64,000 nt of DNA. It comes from Pollutimonas subterranea (GTDB lineage: Bacteria > Pseudomonadota > Gammaproteobacteria > Burkholderiales > Burkholderiaceae_B). The DNA lies in NCBI RefSeq assembly GCF_002849655.1, contig NZ_PDNW01000006.1:124001-188000 (forward strand), written 5' to 3'. The first letter of the stretch is position 1, and each line of letters begins with the position of its first letter. This document shows, one piece after another, positions 25,763 through 34,295 of this stretch. The translations under genes were made by a program, and so were the position numbers. The notes beneath the pieces are model-generated. The model saw only the letters and a list, made by a program, of their open reading frames with translations. It was not told the DNA's origin and made no database searches.

Positions 25763-26292
25763 ACGTAGGCGCCGCTTTGCGCTGTAGCCAATAACTTTGA
25801 AAGTAAATCGCGGCCTTCAGCAGTGTCCATGAAGCAGGCAGGAGGTTTCCCGCTGAGCGCTTTCAATGGTGTGTCGAGCCATTCTGCGAACCACTGTGCC
25901 GCGTCGAACCCTTGCGGGTCTCCGGATTCTTCCACCATGGTTTGAACCTGCCCAATCAGCTTGGCGGCTCCGAATAGGCGCTCGCTCTGTTCTTGAGACA
26001 ACAGGTCGCCCTGTTTGGCCTTGCGGTCAATGGTGGTGACCGACATGCCCAACATTTCGGCAACTCGATCTTTGCTGCGTCGCATCGATTTAGCCAAAAG
26101 CCCGACATTCCGCGCATCGATACCTTGCTGGATGGCATGGATTCGTTCTATGACGCCCATACGGTAAACGGCGCCGAATGAGGCACCGCTGACGGGAAAG
26201 TGCAGAGTTTTGGCTGATTTCGGCGAACGTTTCGCCACGGACTTGTCCGTGACCCCCGTCGTCCCAGCATGCTCGGTTTCAGTAGTGCTCAT
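25759..26292 (-). CDS. Xre/MbcA/ParS-type antitoxin
   Basis: The 177-residue partner has a disordered N-terminus, a helix-turn-helix-like central region (MRRSKDRVAEMLGMSVTTID) and a C-terminal DUF2384-type toxin-binding domain (SERLFGAAKLIGQVQTMVEE then FDAAQWFAEWLDTPLKALSG). It should neutralise the RES toxin and repress the operon. The start at 26292 was chosen because GGAGG lies five bases upstream; an in-frame ATG at 26316 lacks such a site. No separate promoter palindrome was identified. Confidence 0.88.
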   Translation of the reverse strand: MSTTETEHAGTTGVTDKSVAKRSPKSAKTLHFPVSGASFGAVYRMGVIERIHAIQQGIDARNVGLLAKSMRRSKDRVAEMLGMSVTTIDRKAKQGDLLSQEQSERLFGAAKLIGQVQTMVEESGDPQGFDAAQWFAEWLDTPLKALSGKPPACFMDTAEGRDLLSKLLATAQSGAYV

Positions 26293-26384
26293 GGAAGCCT
26301 CCATTTGAGGGTTCATGATAGCCCATATGGTTGCCGGTTGGCAGGATTTCTTGAGGTACCAAGTGCGTCAAAAGTAATGGCCAT

Positions 26385-26598
26385 TGACGCCTGCGGACCT
26401 TATTGATTCACGGATCAATATCCATCATCTATCGTGCAACGCCGAAAGCCGATCCGGGCAACTGGGTCTTCAACGTGGCAACTCGTCGCAACAGGAATAT
26501 TGCCGCCGTTGCGCTAGCCAATAAAACCGCTCGAACGATCTGAGCGTTGCTCATTCCATGATCGAGAGTACCCGCTCGCCGCAACGTCCGCCTACTGA
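26385..26598 (+). pseudogene. IS110-family transposase, C-terminal remnant
   Basis: Reading from 26391 gives LRTLLIHGSISIIYRATPKA, then DPGNWVFNVATRRNRNIAAV and ALANKTARTI, the well-known C-terminal end of IS110-type transposases. A TGA (26557-26559) then replaces the usual Trp codon, and a one-base shift further on restores HDREYPLAATSAY before a stop at 26596-26598. At least one nonsense change and one frameshift are present, and the N-terminal DEDD domain is gone. It is a dead remnant beside the toxin-antitoxin pair. I see nothing else in 26599-26705. Confidence 0.8.
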
Positions 26599-26705
26599 GG
26601 CTTTTTGTGCGTCCTTATGCTGACGCTGCTCTTAGGCAGCGGCGGTTCAAAACGTGATCCGTGTACTGCCGGTCTGGAAAAACGGATTTATTCATATCCG
26701 ACTAA

Positions 26706-27653
26706 CTAGAATTGTGTTACTAGATCTTCCCAGATCTTCGCGCGCAGAGGTGAGGTGTTGTAGTCACCATTTGATCCACCATCATCATCTTGCAGTGCCA
26801 TAATAGTAATTACCATGTTTTTCTCCGGCATAACGATGCAATATTGACCGAAGATACCCCATAGGTACGCACATTTATTAACGTCGTCGATCCAAGTTTG
26901 GTATCCATATCCTGCCTGTATCGGAGGAGAACCAGGAATGGAGTCATCGCTTGCAATATGACTTGTGGTCATATTTCTCACAAACGACTCGGAAATGATT
27001 CTCTTGCCTTTAAAAGTACCGCCATCCAATAGCATCTGTCCGAAACGGCTCATCTCATCGATATTTATTGCCATTCCATTGGCGGCCACCGTATGGCCTT
27101 TCGGGCATATCGTCCAGTCAGGATTGTGTATTTCCAATGGTTCAAACAGACGATATCGTAAATATTCAAGTAAGTTTTTACCAGCCTTCTTTTCGATTAG
27201 GCAGCCCAGTAAATAAGGATTAACATTGTTATACAAAAACTTTGTTCCCGGAGCATTGTCGAATTTGCCGGTCTTATAAAAATGTCGGATCCAGTCTCGA
27301 ACATGTGCCCTTTCGTAGCTGTCACGAAAGAACATCGGTTCGCTCAAACCAGAAGTCATGGTCAGCATGTCTTTCACTGTAATGTTCAATGCATTGGGGT
27401 TGACCACGTCGAAGCTTTCTTCACGGAAACTATCGCTGATGCGTTCATCTAACGAAATCAAGCCTTCATCAATCGCAATACCGACTCCAACAGCGGTAAA
27501 AGTCTTCGATGTCGAATAGGATTCAAATCTTGGTTTGGCTGGAAACCTCGCCCAATCATCTATAACCTGCCCGTCTTTGCTAATCTGGGCATAGATAATA
27601 TGGAAACTACCAGCGTCCATATCCCTCATAAACTTTTCAAATTGCAGTGACAT
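26706..27653 (-). CDS. Beta-lactamase-family serine hydrolase
   Basis: The 315-residue protein is a class C beta-lactamase/esterase-type serine hydrolase. It has the SxxK motif as STSK (Ser47-Lys50), a YNN motif in FLYNNVNPYLLG for the second catalytic element, and a conserved GYGYQTWID stretch before the C-terminal strand. There is no signal peptide, so it is probably cytoplasmic and acts as an esterase or amidase rather than on cell-wall precursors. Codon choice is visibly more AT-rich than in flanking genes, which with the IS110 scar suggests acquisition. The 238 bases between its start and 27892 hold no recognisable gene. Confidence 0.85.
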   Translation of the reverse strand: MSLQFEKFMRDMDAGSFHIIYAQISKDGQVIDDWARFPAKPRFESYSTSKTFTAVGVGIAIDEGLISLDERISDSFREESFDVVNPNALNITVKDMLTMTSGLSEPMFFRDSYERAHVRDWIRHFYKTGKFDNAPGTKFLYNNVNPYLLGCLIEKKAGKNLLEYLRYRLFEPLEIHNPDWTICPKGHTVAANGMAINIDEMSRFGQMLLDGGTFKGKRIISESFVRNMTTSHIASDDSIPGSPPIQAGYGYQTWIDDVNKCAYLWGIFGQYCIVMPEKNMVITIMALQDDDGGSNGDYNTSPLRAKIWEDLVTQF

Positions 27654-27891
27654 ACTTGCTTCCGTTGTCGATATTAAGAATATTTATCCCACTGGAACCT
27701 GCAATACAGAAAATGTCCGTTCAGTAGCGTATAAAAAATAACAGCTTAAACACACTATGCATCGGCACATCCGACTTGAGAGCGAGGCACCATTACTGCT
27801 ATGAGTTGTATGACCTAAGGCTTGCGCATTCGACGGAAAGTTCGTGCTGATCGGACAATGGCCGCGCATACAAAGCGATGGTGCATAACAC

Positions 27892-29070
27892 CTAAACTAC
27901 ACCGTCTGTATGTAATTCGGTGATAGCGTCATCACCATATCCCAACGAACGTAGTATCGCGTCAGTCTGTTGGCCCAACGCAGGAACGGCGTCCATGCGA
28001 GGCGTATAGGCGTTTGATGTTCCGGGCGGCAGCAAGGCGGGGATTTTCCCGACTGGAGTGTCAATATCTGTCCAGCGGTTACGTGCACGCAATTGGCCAT
28101 GCTGCCACACTTGGTGCATGTCATTGACCCGTGCGTTGGCAATGTTTGCACTATCTAACCGTTCAATAACCTGGTCGCCCGTCAAGTCTTGCAGTGCCTT
28201 AACGATCAAGGTCTCCAATTCCTGCCTGTTGCGGCTGCGTGCAGATACGGACGCAAATCGCACATCGTCACGTAACTCTGGCTGAAGCAGCACACGATCG
28301 CAGAACAGGGCCCACTCACGCCCGTTCTGTATGCCTAGCATGACGGTCGTGCCATCTCCCGCAGCAAAGGGCCCGTAGGGCGCGATAGCGGCATGTGAAG
28401 CACCGCAGCGTTCCGGAGGAGCAGCGCCGTCAAAGGCGTAGTACATCGGAAAACCCATCCATTCGACCATACTTTCCAGCATGGATACATCGATATGGCT
28501 TCCCTCGCCAGTCTTTCCACGTTGTATAAGCGCTGCCAGGATGCTGGTATAGGCGTACATTCCAGCGGCAATATCGACAATTGAGCACCCCGCCTTCGCT
28601 GGCTGTTCAGGAGTACCTGTCACGGAAAGAAAGCCTGATTCGCTCTGTATTAAGAGGTCGTACGCCTTCTTGTCACGGTAGGGGCCATCCGCTCCGTAGC
28701 CAGAAATATCACATACAATCAAGCGAGGATGTTTCTGGTTCAGGACTTCATAAGACAATCCCAACCTGCTTGCCGCACCCGGGGCCAGGTTTTGAACGAA
28801 GACATCGGCTTCGGCCATGAGTCCCGCAAGAATATCCTTAGCGTCAGGGTGCTTCAAGTCAAGGGTCATGCTCTCTTTCGATCGATTGACCCAGACAAAA
28901 TGCGACGCAAGCCCACGCACTCTTTCATCGTACGAACGTGCAAAGTCGCCGGTACCGGGACGTTCGACTTTGATTACACGAGCGCCAAGCTCGGCTAGTT
29001 GGCGTGTGCAGAAAGGAGCGGCGATTGCATGCTCCAAGGTAACTATAGTGATGCCATCTAGAGGCCGCAT
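27892..29070 (-). CDS. CaiB/BaiF-family CoA-transferase
   Basis: The 392-residue class III CoA-transferase starts MRPLDGITIVTLEHAIAAPF and has the conserved VKVERPGTGDFAR segment, the ISGYG stretch and the VDIAAGM segment that carries the catalytic Asp in formyl-CoA transferase. It moves CoA between carboxylic acids. It stands alone, divergent from a LysR regulator. Its 5' region shares a sequence block with the 5' region of the TRAP/aldolase operon, so the two units may form one regulon for a dicarboxylate or hydroxy acid. Confidence 0.9.
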   Translation of the reverse strand: MRPLDGITIVTLEHAIAAPFCTRQLAELGARVIKVERPGTGDFARSYDERVRGLASHFVWVNRSKESMTLDLKHPDAKDILAGLMAEADVFVQNLAPGAASRLGLSYEVLNQKHPRLIVCDISGYGADGPYRDKKAYDLLIQSESGFLSVTGTPEQPAKAGCSIVDIAAGMYAYTSILAALIQRGKTGEGSHIDVSMLESMVEWMGFPMYYAFDGAAPPERCGASHAAIAPYGPFAAGDGTTVMLGIQNGREWALFCDRVLLQPELRDDVRFASVSARSRNRQELETLIVKALQDLTGDQVIERLDSANIANARVNDMHQVWQHGQLRARNRWTDIDTPVGKIPALLPPGTSNAYTPRMDAVPALGQQTDAILRSLGYGDDAITELHTDGVV

Positions 29071-29081
29071 CGGAATGTTTC

Positions 29082-29104
29082 CACACAGTAATTAATAGTG
29101 TGTG
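29082..29104. promoter_or_regulatory. LysR-type interrupted palindrome in the caiB/lysR divergent region
   Basis: CACACA (29082-29087) and TGTGTG (29099-29104) are exact inverted repeats separated by 11 bases, the spacing typical of LysR-type regulators. The site lies between the CoA-transferase gene and the lysR-family gene, 12 bases from the CoA-transferase start codon, where binding would be expected to repress that gene. Confidence 0.5.
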
Positions 29105-29128
29105 CAGTTTAGGTAGCGAACACATGCT

Positions 29129-29159
29129 CCACAATCGCTAATTTTTTGAGGGCCCCTTT
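29129..29159 (-). promoter_or_regulatory. Upstream sequence block shared with the TRAP/aldolase operon, copy 1
   Basis: The block CCACAATCGCT plus a T-run and a G/C-rich end (GAGGGCCCCTTT) lies about 60 bases upstream of the CoA-transferase gene. A related block in the same orientation relative to its gene occurs at 34010-34039. The 11-base core is identical. It could be a shared regulator-binding or promoter element. Confidence 0.4.
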
Positions 29160-29231
29160 ACTTTTATATGACCGATCGGCAATATGCCGCGATGGGAAAG
29201 TTGCTCTCTCCACCACAGGGGTATTGCGTTA

Positions 29232-30125
29232 ATGCTATTTGATATGAATGATCTACGTTTATTCATTTACGTGGCAGAACTAAAAAGCCTGACACGCAGC
29301 GCTGAACGTATGCATTTGTCACTTGCAGCTGCCAGCAGTCGGATCAAGGGACTGGAAGCACGGTTTGGAATGCGTTTGCTGTATCGGGAAGCGAAGGGCG
29401 TCAAGTTGACCCCCGCAGGCGAAACTTTACTGCGACATGCGCTCGACATGATGCAGCAGTTCACCATGCTCAAGAGTGATATGCAGCAGTACAGTGACGA
29501 AATCAAAGGTCATGTACGCATCTTTGCAAATACGACAGCCGTGACTGAGTTCATGCCTGCCGCACTGGGCACATTCTTGCGCAGCCACCCGAACGTTAAC
29601 GTCTCTTTGGAGGAGCGGCTCAACAATGAAATTGTCCGCGGTATACAAGATGGCGCAGCTGATATCGGCATCGTTGCAGGACCGGTTCAGGCACAAGGAC
29701 TGGACATTATTAACTTCTCGACCGATCAGTTGATACTTGCCATAGCGGCGGACCATCCTCTATCAAACCACGAAACCGTTCTTTTTTCGGACACGCTACA
29801 GTATGCACATATCGGCTTGCACGAAGGTAGCACCTTGCAGCATTTTCTTGACCGTATCGTGTCGGAAAGTGGTCAACGGCTGAACTTGCGCATACAGGTA
29901 CGCAGCTTTGAAGCCATGTGTCGAATGATCGAGTCGGATATTGGTATCGGCATTCTGCCAAAATCTGCAGCGCAACGACATAAGCGAGCCATGCGGATCG
30001 ACCTTGTAGAGTTGGATGACCCATGGGCAGTGCGAGAGCGTAGTATCGTGGTTCGAAGTACGGGCACCGTGGCTCAATATATGCGTGATCTTATAGATTG
30101 CATTTGTGCGCTGCCAACATACTAA
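29232..30125 (+). CDS. LysR-family transcriptional regulator
   Basis: The 297-residue protein has the N-terminal LysR helix-turn-helix (MNDLRLFIYVAELKSLTRSA then MHLSLAAASSRIKGLEARFG) and a C-terminal periplasmic-binding-like effector domain beginning near HVRIFANTTAVTEF. The start is uncertain: ATG 29232 or 29244 gives the normal family N-terminus, while ATG 29184 adds residues of no family character. It is divergent from the CoA-transferase gene and probably controls it, perhaps also the TRAP operon on its far side. Confidence 0.88.
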   Translation: MLFDMNDLRLFIYVAELKSLTRSAERMHLSLAAASSRIKGLEARFGMRLLYREAKGVKLTPAGETLLRHALDMMQQFTMLKSDMQQYSDEIKGHVRIFANTTAVTEFMPAALGTFLRSHPNVNVSLEERLNNEIVRGIQDGAADIGIVAGPVQAQGLDIINFSTDQLILAIAADHPLSNHETVLFSDTLQYAHIGLHEGSTLQHFLDRIVSESGQRLNLRIQVRSFEAMCRMIESDIGIGILPKSAAQRHKRAMRIDLVELDDPWAVRERSIVVRSTGTVAQYMRDLIDCICALPTY

Positions 30126-30281
30126 AGTGGTCGTCGTTATCCTCGGCTCCGATGCCTGGTTTAAGTCAGGCTGGTGCGGAAATCTTTTTTAGCCGAAGAG
30201 GCGCCCCTCGCTCATATTGCCATGGGCTATGGCCGTGGAAATCACCGGAATCTCCTTAAGCCATAGTGATACACAGGTGCG

Positions 30282-31556
30282 CTATCGCCCGAGCGAAGGA
30301 ATCCACAGCGACATTGATGGAAACAGCAGAATAATGACAGAGGCAATGATCAGGACGCCAACGACATGCAGGATATGGGGGAAAGTATCCTCCATGCGGA
30401 TGTTAATGATCTTGGTCGAGACGAACAGGTTGACCGCCAGCGGCGGTGTGGCGCCGCCAATTGCCAGCGCCAGCATCATCACCACGCCGAAGTGAATCGG
30501 GTCTATGCCGATTTGGCGCACTACCGGCATCAGGATGGGCGTGGCAATCACGATGATAGCGATGGTTTCCATGAACGTGCCCAGCACCAGCAGCAGCACC
30601 AGAAGCATGAAGGCCAGCAGAATAAAATTCGAGGTCAACGACAACATCCACGTAGCCACCTCCTGGGGTATTTGCTGTGTTGCCATCACCCAGCCGAAAG
30701 GAGTAGCGGCGGCGATAATGAACAGAATGACGGCGCTGTTCTTTGCCGAGCGCACCATGACCGCCGGCAACTGCCTCAGCGGCAGTTCTTTATAGACAAA
30801 AGTGGCCAGAATAAAGGCGTAGACTACGGCTACTACGCCCGACTCAGTAGGCGTGAAAATGCCCGATATGACGCCGCCCAGGATTATGACAGGCATGAAC
30901 AGCGGCAGGATGCCTAATTTTACGGCATGGCCCTTCTCGTTCCAGTTGCTCCTGTAGTCATTTTTGGGATAGTTATATTTGCGCGAGGCCCAGACGGAAT
31001 AGACCATAAGGGCAATGGTGGCAAACAGGCCGGGAATAATGCCAGCTAGAAACAGGTCACCGATGGATGCATTGGCGGCAACACCGTACACGACCATCGC
31101 GAGGCTTGGCGGAATGACTATGCCTAACGCCCCCGCCCCCGCGAATATTGACGCGGTAAATCCCTTGTTGTATCCCTTTTTGACCATTTCGGGCTCCATC
31201 AATGAACCGATCGCCGCCGTAGTGGCTACGCCAGAGCCTGAGATGGCACCGAAAAACGCGCACGCTGCAACGCCCGACACAGCCATCCCGCCGCGAATAT
31301 GCCCGAAGAACGTATTGGCGACGGCCATGAGGCGCGGCGTCGTGCCGAAGGCCATCAAGTCGCCTGCCAGGATGAAAAATGGCAGGGCCAATAATGGAAA
31401 AGAGTCTATTCCACCCACCATGCGTTGGGCCACAATGCCTAAGGTCGGAAAATCGTTGAGTATCAAAAAGACAAAAGCGGTGATGGCAATGGCAAACCCA
31501 ATGGGCAGCCCGATAATGATCGTAATGGCAAGTATGGCGAAGAATATTGCGTTCAT
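30282..31556 (-). CDS. dctM: TRAP transporter large membrane subunit (DctM type)
   Basis: The 424-residue protein has about twelve hydrophobic helices and DctM motifs such as GSGVATTAAIGSLMEPEM and the C-terminal GVVMMLALAIGGATPPLAV stretch. It is the ion-coupled transport subunit of a tripartite carboxylate uptake system. The start at 31556 overlaps the dctQ stop by ATGA; a frame extending to 31589 lies within dctQ. It ends the operon. No strong terminator is seen in the 156 bases between it and the convergent lysR-family gene. Confidence 0.93.
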   Translation of the reverse strand: MNAIFFAILAITIIIGLPIGFAIAITAFVFLILNDFPTLGIVAQRMVGGIDSFPLLALPFFILAGDLMAFGTTPRLMAVANTFFGHIRGGMAVSGVAACAFFGAISGSGVATTAAIGSLMEPEMVKKGYNKGFTASIFAGAGALGIVIPPSLAMVVYGVAANASIGDLFLAGIIPGLFATIALMVYSVWASRKYNYPKNDYRSNWNEKGHAVKLGILPLFMPVIILGGVISGIFTPTESGVVAVVYAFILATFVYKELPLRQLPAVMVRSAKNSAVILFIIAAATPFGWVMATQQIPQEVATWMLSLTSNFILLAFMLLVLLLVLGTFMETIAIIVIATPILMPVVRQIGIDPIHFGVVMMLALAIGGATPPLAVNLFVSTKIINIRMEDTFPHILHVVGVLIIASVIILLFPSMSLWIPSLGR

Positions 31557-32038
31557 TGTGATGCCTCTTCGGTCTCGCCAGACAGCCACTGAACGGAGTC
31601 AGTGATCAGATACAGCAGCATAAGAACACCGCCCACCGGCATGGCAAGGCTGACCAGGCCGTACGGAATACCCAACCCCGGCGTGATGTCTTGCATGAAC
31701 GCGCGCGTGATAGGAACGCTGCTATACGATAGATAGGCGACAAACGCAAAAAGAATTATGTTTAACAATACATGGATAAAGGGCAGAAGGGACCGGGGCA
31801 GCAGGTTGATGAAATAATCAACTCGCATGTGGTCCCGCTCTTTGACGGCCAAGGCCGCGCCGAGGAAACAGAGCCATACCATTCCGTATTGCGAAAGCTC
31901 TGAGCCCCAGGGCAGGGAAACACCAAAAATGTAGCGCAGCACCACTTGGCCGAATACCACAAGCACCATGATAAGGAATACCGCGAACACAAGAAGCTCG
32001 ACGAGTCGGGATAAAAATCTATTAAGCGCTAAGACCAT
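31553..32038 (-). CDS. dctQ: TRAP transporter small membrane subunit (DctQ type)
   Basis: The 161-residue protein has four hydrophobic helices and the DctQ hallmark WGSELSQYGMVWLCFLGAAL followed by VKERDHMRVD. It is an inner-membrane partner of the DctM subunit. It lies 39 bases after the binding-protein gene and overlaps dctM. Confidence 0.92.
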   Translation of the reverse strand: MVLALNRFLSRLVELLVFAVFLIMVLVVFGQVVLRYIFGVSLPWGSELSQYGMVWLCFLGAALAVKERDHMRVDYFINLLPRSLLPFIHVLLNIILFAFVAYLSYSSVPITRAFMQDITPGLGIPYGLVSLAMPVGGVLMLLYLITDSVQWLSGETEEASQ

Positions 32039-32077
32039 GTTTACCTTCTAGCATCGTGTTCCCGATTAGTGCTTTGT

Positions 32078-33100
32078 TCAGTCGATAAGCTTCAGAAGCT
32101 CGTCGCCGTTCTTGGCCACGTAAAGCTGTCTCACGTTTTTGACGGCAGTCTGGAATGCCGTCTTGTCAACGTCGTTGACCTGCATGCCTTTGCTTTTGAG
32201 CTCTTCAATAATCTCGGCGTCCTCGTCGGCGATCTGTTTACGCACTGTGTCACGGTGCTTGAACGAAAGGTCTTTCAGCGCTTTCTGCTGTTCAGGGTTG
32301 AGCTTGTCCCACACACCAGGATTGATAATCAAGACCGATGTATTCCAGATATGACCTGACAAGGAAAGATACTTCTGGACTTCGTAGAACTTCGAACTCC
32401 AAATGATCGACAAGGGATTTTCCTGGCCGTCGACAGTGCCTTGTTGCAAAGCGGTAAACAATTCTGTAAAGGCCATGGGAATGGCGCTGGCACCCAGCTC
32501 ATTGAACATCTGCAAACGAATTTCCGAGGCAGCGCTGCGGAATTTGATGCCTTGCATGTCTTCTGGTTTTACGATGGCTCGCTTGCTGTTGGTAAAGTGG
32601 CGGAAGCCGTTTTCCCAGTATGCAATAGTGTGTATGCCTTTACCGGCAAGAATCTCCGAAACCTTATTGCCGAAAGCTCCGTCCACAGCCTTGTAGGCCG
32701 CTTCGCGTGTGTCGAACAAGAACGGAACTTCCTCCACCGACAGTCGGCTGTCCAGGCCCTGGAACAACGAGATGCCTTGAATAAGCGCCATATCGAGGGC
32801 GCCGGTCTTGACTTGATTGATCTCGTCATTTTCGCTGCCCAGCGCGCCACCGGAAATGACATTTAGCGTGACCGACCCATTGGTTTGCGTTTTAAGATCG
32901 TTGGCCAATCCAACGAGGCCCAAATGTTCAGGATGAGTATCCGACAATACATGCGCTACGGTAAGCTTTACGGTCTTTGTGGGGGCAGCTGCTGTGTCTT
33001 TGGTTTTACCGGCACTATCGGCAGGCTTGCCGCCATCGGAACAGCCGACCGCGAATACCATCATGATAACGGGCAGAAATTTAGATAAATATTTGTTCAC
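32078..33100 (-). CDS. dctP: TRAP transporter solute-binding lipoprotein (DctP type)
   Basis: The 340-residue protein begins with a lipoprotein signal peptide ending in the lipobox FAVGC (Cys at residue 20), then a Gly/Ala/Thr-rich linker and a DctP domain (KLTVAHVLSDTHPEH). It includes GIKFRSAASEIRLQMFNELG, whose Arg normally clamps a carboxylate group of the ligand, and WNTSVLIINPGVWDKL. DctP proteins are commonly soluble and periplasmic, so a membrane-anchored version is less usual. It follows the aldolase gene after three bases. Confidence 0.92.
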   Translation of the reverse strand: MNKYLSKFLPVIMMVFAVGCSDGGKPADSAGKTKDTAAAPTKTVKLTVAHVLSDTHPEHLGLVGLANDLKTQTNGSVTLNVISGGALGSENDEINQVKTGALDMALIQGISLFQGLDSRLSVEEVPFLFDTREAAYKAVDGAFGNKVSEILAGKGIHTIAYWENGFRHFTNSKRAIVKPEDMQGIKFRSAASEIRLQMFNELGASAIPMAFTELFTALQQGTVDGQENPLSIIWSSKFYEVQKYLSLSGHIWNTSVLIINPGVWDKLNPEQQKALKDLSFKHRDTVRKQIADEDAEIIEELKSKGMQVNDVDKTAFQTAVKNVRQLYVAKNGDELLKLID

Positions 33101-33103
33101 GGA

Positions 33104-33889
33104 CTAGGCTCCTCGAATGTTCCGATTGATATTTTGCATGTGATGCGCGAAAAACAACTTATCCGTGCCCACTGTGAAATTGGTTGCGCCCAAGGCGGTC
33201 CAGCCTTCGATTGCGGCTCGGGCCCGGCCCAAGTCGAGATCGAAATTCGGGACAAACATGTGTACGTTTCGCTGTTTACAAAGTGCTATGGCGTTGCGCA
33301 TGAAATCCGTCACCAGCGGGTGATCGAGCTGACCACCGACACCGAGAGACACCGATAGGTCGAAAGGCCCCACCATGATCCCGTTCACTCCCGGAGTATC
33401 GACGATGCTTTCGATGTTGGCTACGCCGTCCTGACCTTCGACCAGCAGCACAATAACCACATCTTTATTGGCTTTGGTAGCGTGTGTAGCCCAATCGGGG
33501 ACGTAATGCTTGCCGGCCCGGATACATGGACAAGCACCGCGGGTGCCATCTGGATAATACCGAGCTGCGGCGACGGCCTTTGCCGCTTCCTGCGCATTGG
33601 TCACCTGCGGAACCACAACGCCTTGCGCTCCGATGTCTAGCGCCTTCAGGATCAGATGCTGTTCGTTCAGTGCGACACGGACCAACGGAGAAATGTCTGC
33701 CGCTTCAGCGGTGCGCACAAGGTTCTCTGCCGTTTCGAGACCGAAATAGCCATGCTCCGTGTCTATGATCGTATAGTCAAAGCCTGCGTAGCCGATGATC
33801 TCAAGGACTTCCGGACTCGCACTTTGGGACCAAGTGCCCAACATGAACTTCCCGGCATCAAGCTTTTCTTTAAGGGTCTGTCTAGACAT
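33104..33889 (-). CDS. HpcH/HpaI-family aldolase heading the TRAP operon
   Basis: The 261-residue enzyme belongs to the metal-dependent class II aldolase family (HpaI, GarL, citramalyl-CoA lyase relatives). The expected residues are visible: His in DTEHG, Arg in PLVRVAL, Glu in LLVEGQDG and Asp in VGPFDLS. These enzymes cleave 4-hydroxy-2-oxo acids or related compounds to pyruvate and an aldehyde. ATG 33889 has AGGA five bases upstream; ATG 33910 is an alternative. As first gene before dctP-dctQ-dctM it suggests import and retro-aldol cleavage of one carboxylate. Confidence 0.88.
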   Translation of the reverse strand: MSRQTLKEKLDAGKFMLGTWSQSASPEVLEIIGYAGFDYTIIDTEHGYFGLETAENLVRTAEAADISPLVRVALNEQHLILKALDIGAQGVVVPQVTNAQEAAKAVAAARYYPDGTRGACPCIRAGKHYVPDWATHATKANKDVVIVLLVEGQDGVANIESIVDTPGVNGIMVGPFDLSVSLGVGGQLDHPLVTDFMRNAIALCKQRNVHMFVPNFDLDLGRARAAIEGWTALGATNFTVGTDKLFFAHHMQNINRNIRGA

Positions 33890-34009
33890 GTCTTCCTCGA
33901 ATTTGGCCAAAATAAGCCATGCTCCGCGGGCTCTTCTCGGAAAAAGGCGTAGTGACCTTTATCTCGGGGACCGTGGCGAAGCGGCAAGTGTGAGACAAAC
34001 AAGGTCCGG

Positions 34010-34039
34010 CCACAATCGCTTTTTTTCTAAGGGGGCCTT
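34010..34039 (-). promoter_or_regulatory. Upstream sequence block shared with the CoA-transferase gene, copy 2
   Basis: CCACAATCGCT followed by a T-run and AAGGGGGCCTT lies about 120 bases upstream of the aldolase start. It resembles the block at 29129-29159 in sequence and orientation. The rest of 33911-34100 shows no gene. Confidence 0.4.
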
Positions 34040-34100
34040 CGATTGTTCCTGAGGTGTGTTTTCGTCTGCAGTGGACTGTTAAGCATGGCCGCCGAAAACA

Positions 34101-34132
34101 CAGAAGGCCAATCCCGGAGAATTGGCCTTCTG
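34101..34132 (-). terminator. Terminator downstream of tRNA-Thr
   Basis: An exact 12-bp stem, CAGAAGGCCAAT (34101-34112) with ATTGGCCTTCTG (34121-34132), has an 8-base loop. Reading leftward it is followed by TGTTTT. It lies 10 bases past the 3' end of the tRNA gene. Confidence 0.8.
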
Positions 34133-34142
34133 TTGACTATAC

Positions 34143-34218
34143 TGGTGCCGGTTAAAGGAGTTGAACCCTCGACCTTCGCATTACAAGTGCGCTGCTCTAC
34201 CAACTGAGCTAAACCGGC
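34143..34218 (-). tRNA. tRNA-Thr (anticodon UGU)
   Basis: The minus strand folds into a 76-base cloverleaf. The acceptor stem pairs GCCGGTT with AACCGGC and ends in an encoded CCA. The D-arm is GCTCAGTTGGTAGAGC, the anticodon loop CTTGTAA carries TGT, and the T-arm has GGTTCAA. UGU decodes threonine ACA codons. The accessory DNA at lower coordinates is on its 3' side, the usual side for integrated elements. Confidence 0.95.
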
Positions 34219-34295
34219 GAAGGCGTCATTCTACTCCATTTTTCGGTTATTGTTTTTCTTTCTCCAATTTCTTGATTTCTACTAAGGCGTTGTCC

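Noticed and set aside
27684-27869. Small leftward frame upstream of the serine hydrolase
   Set aside because: No ribosome-binding site, no recognisable domain and Cys/Ser-rich composition.
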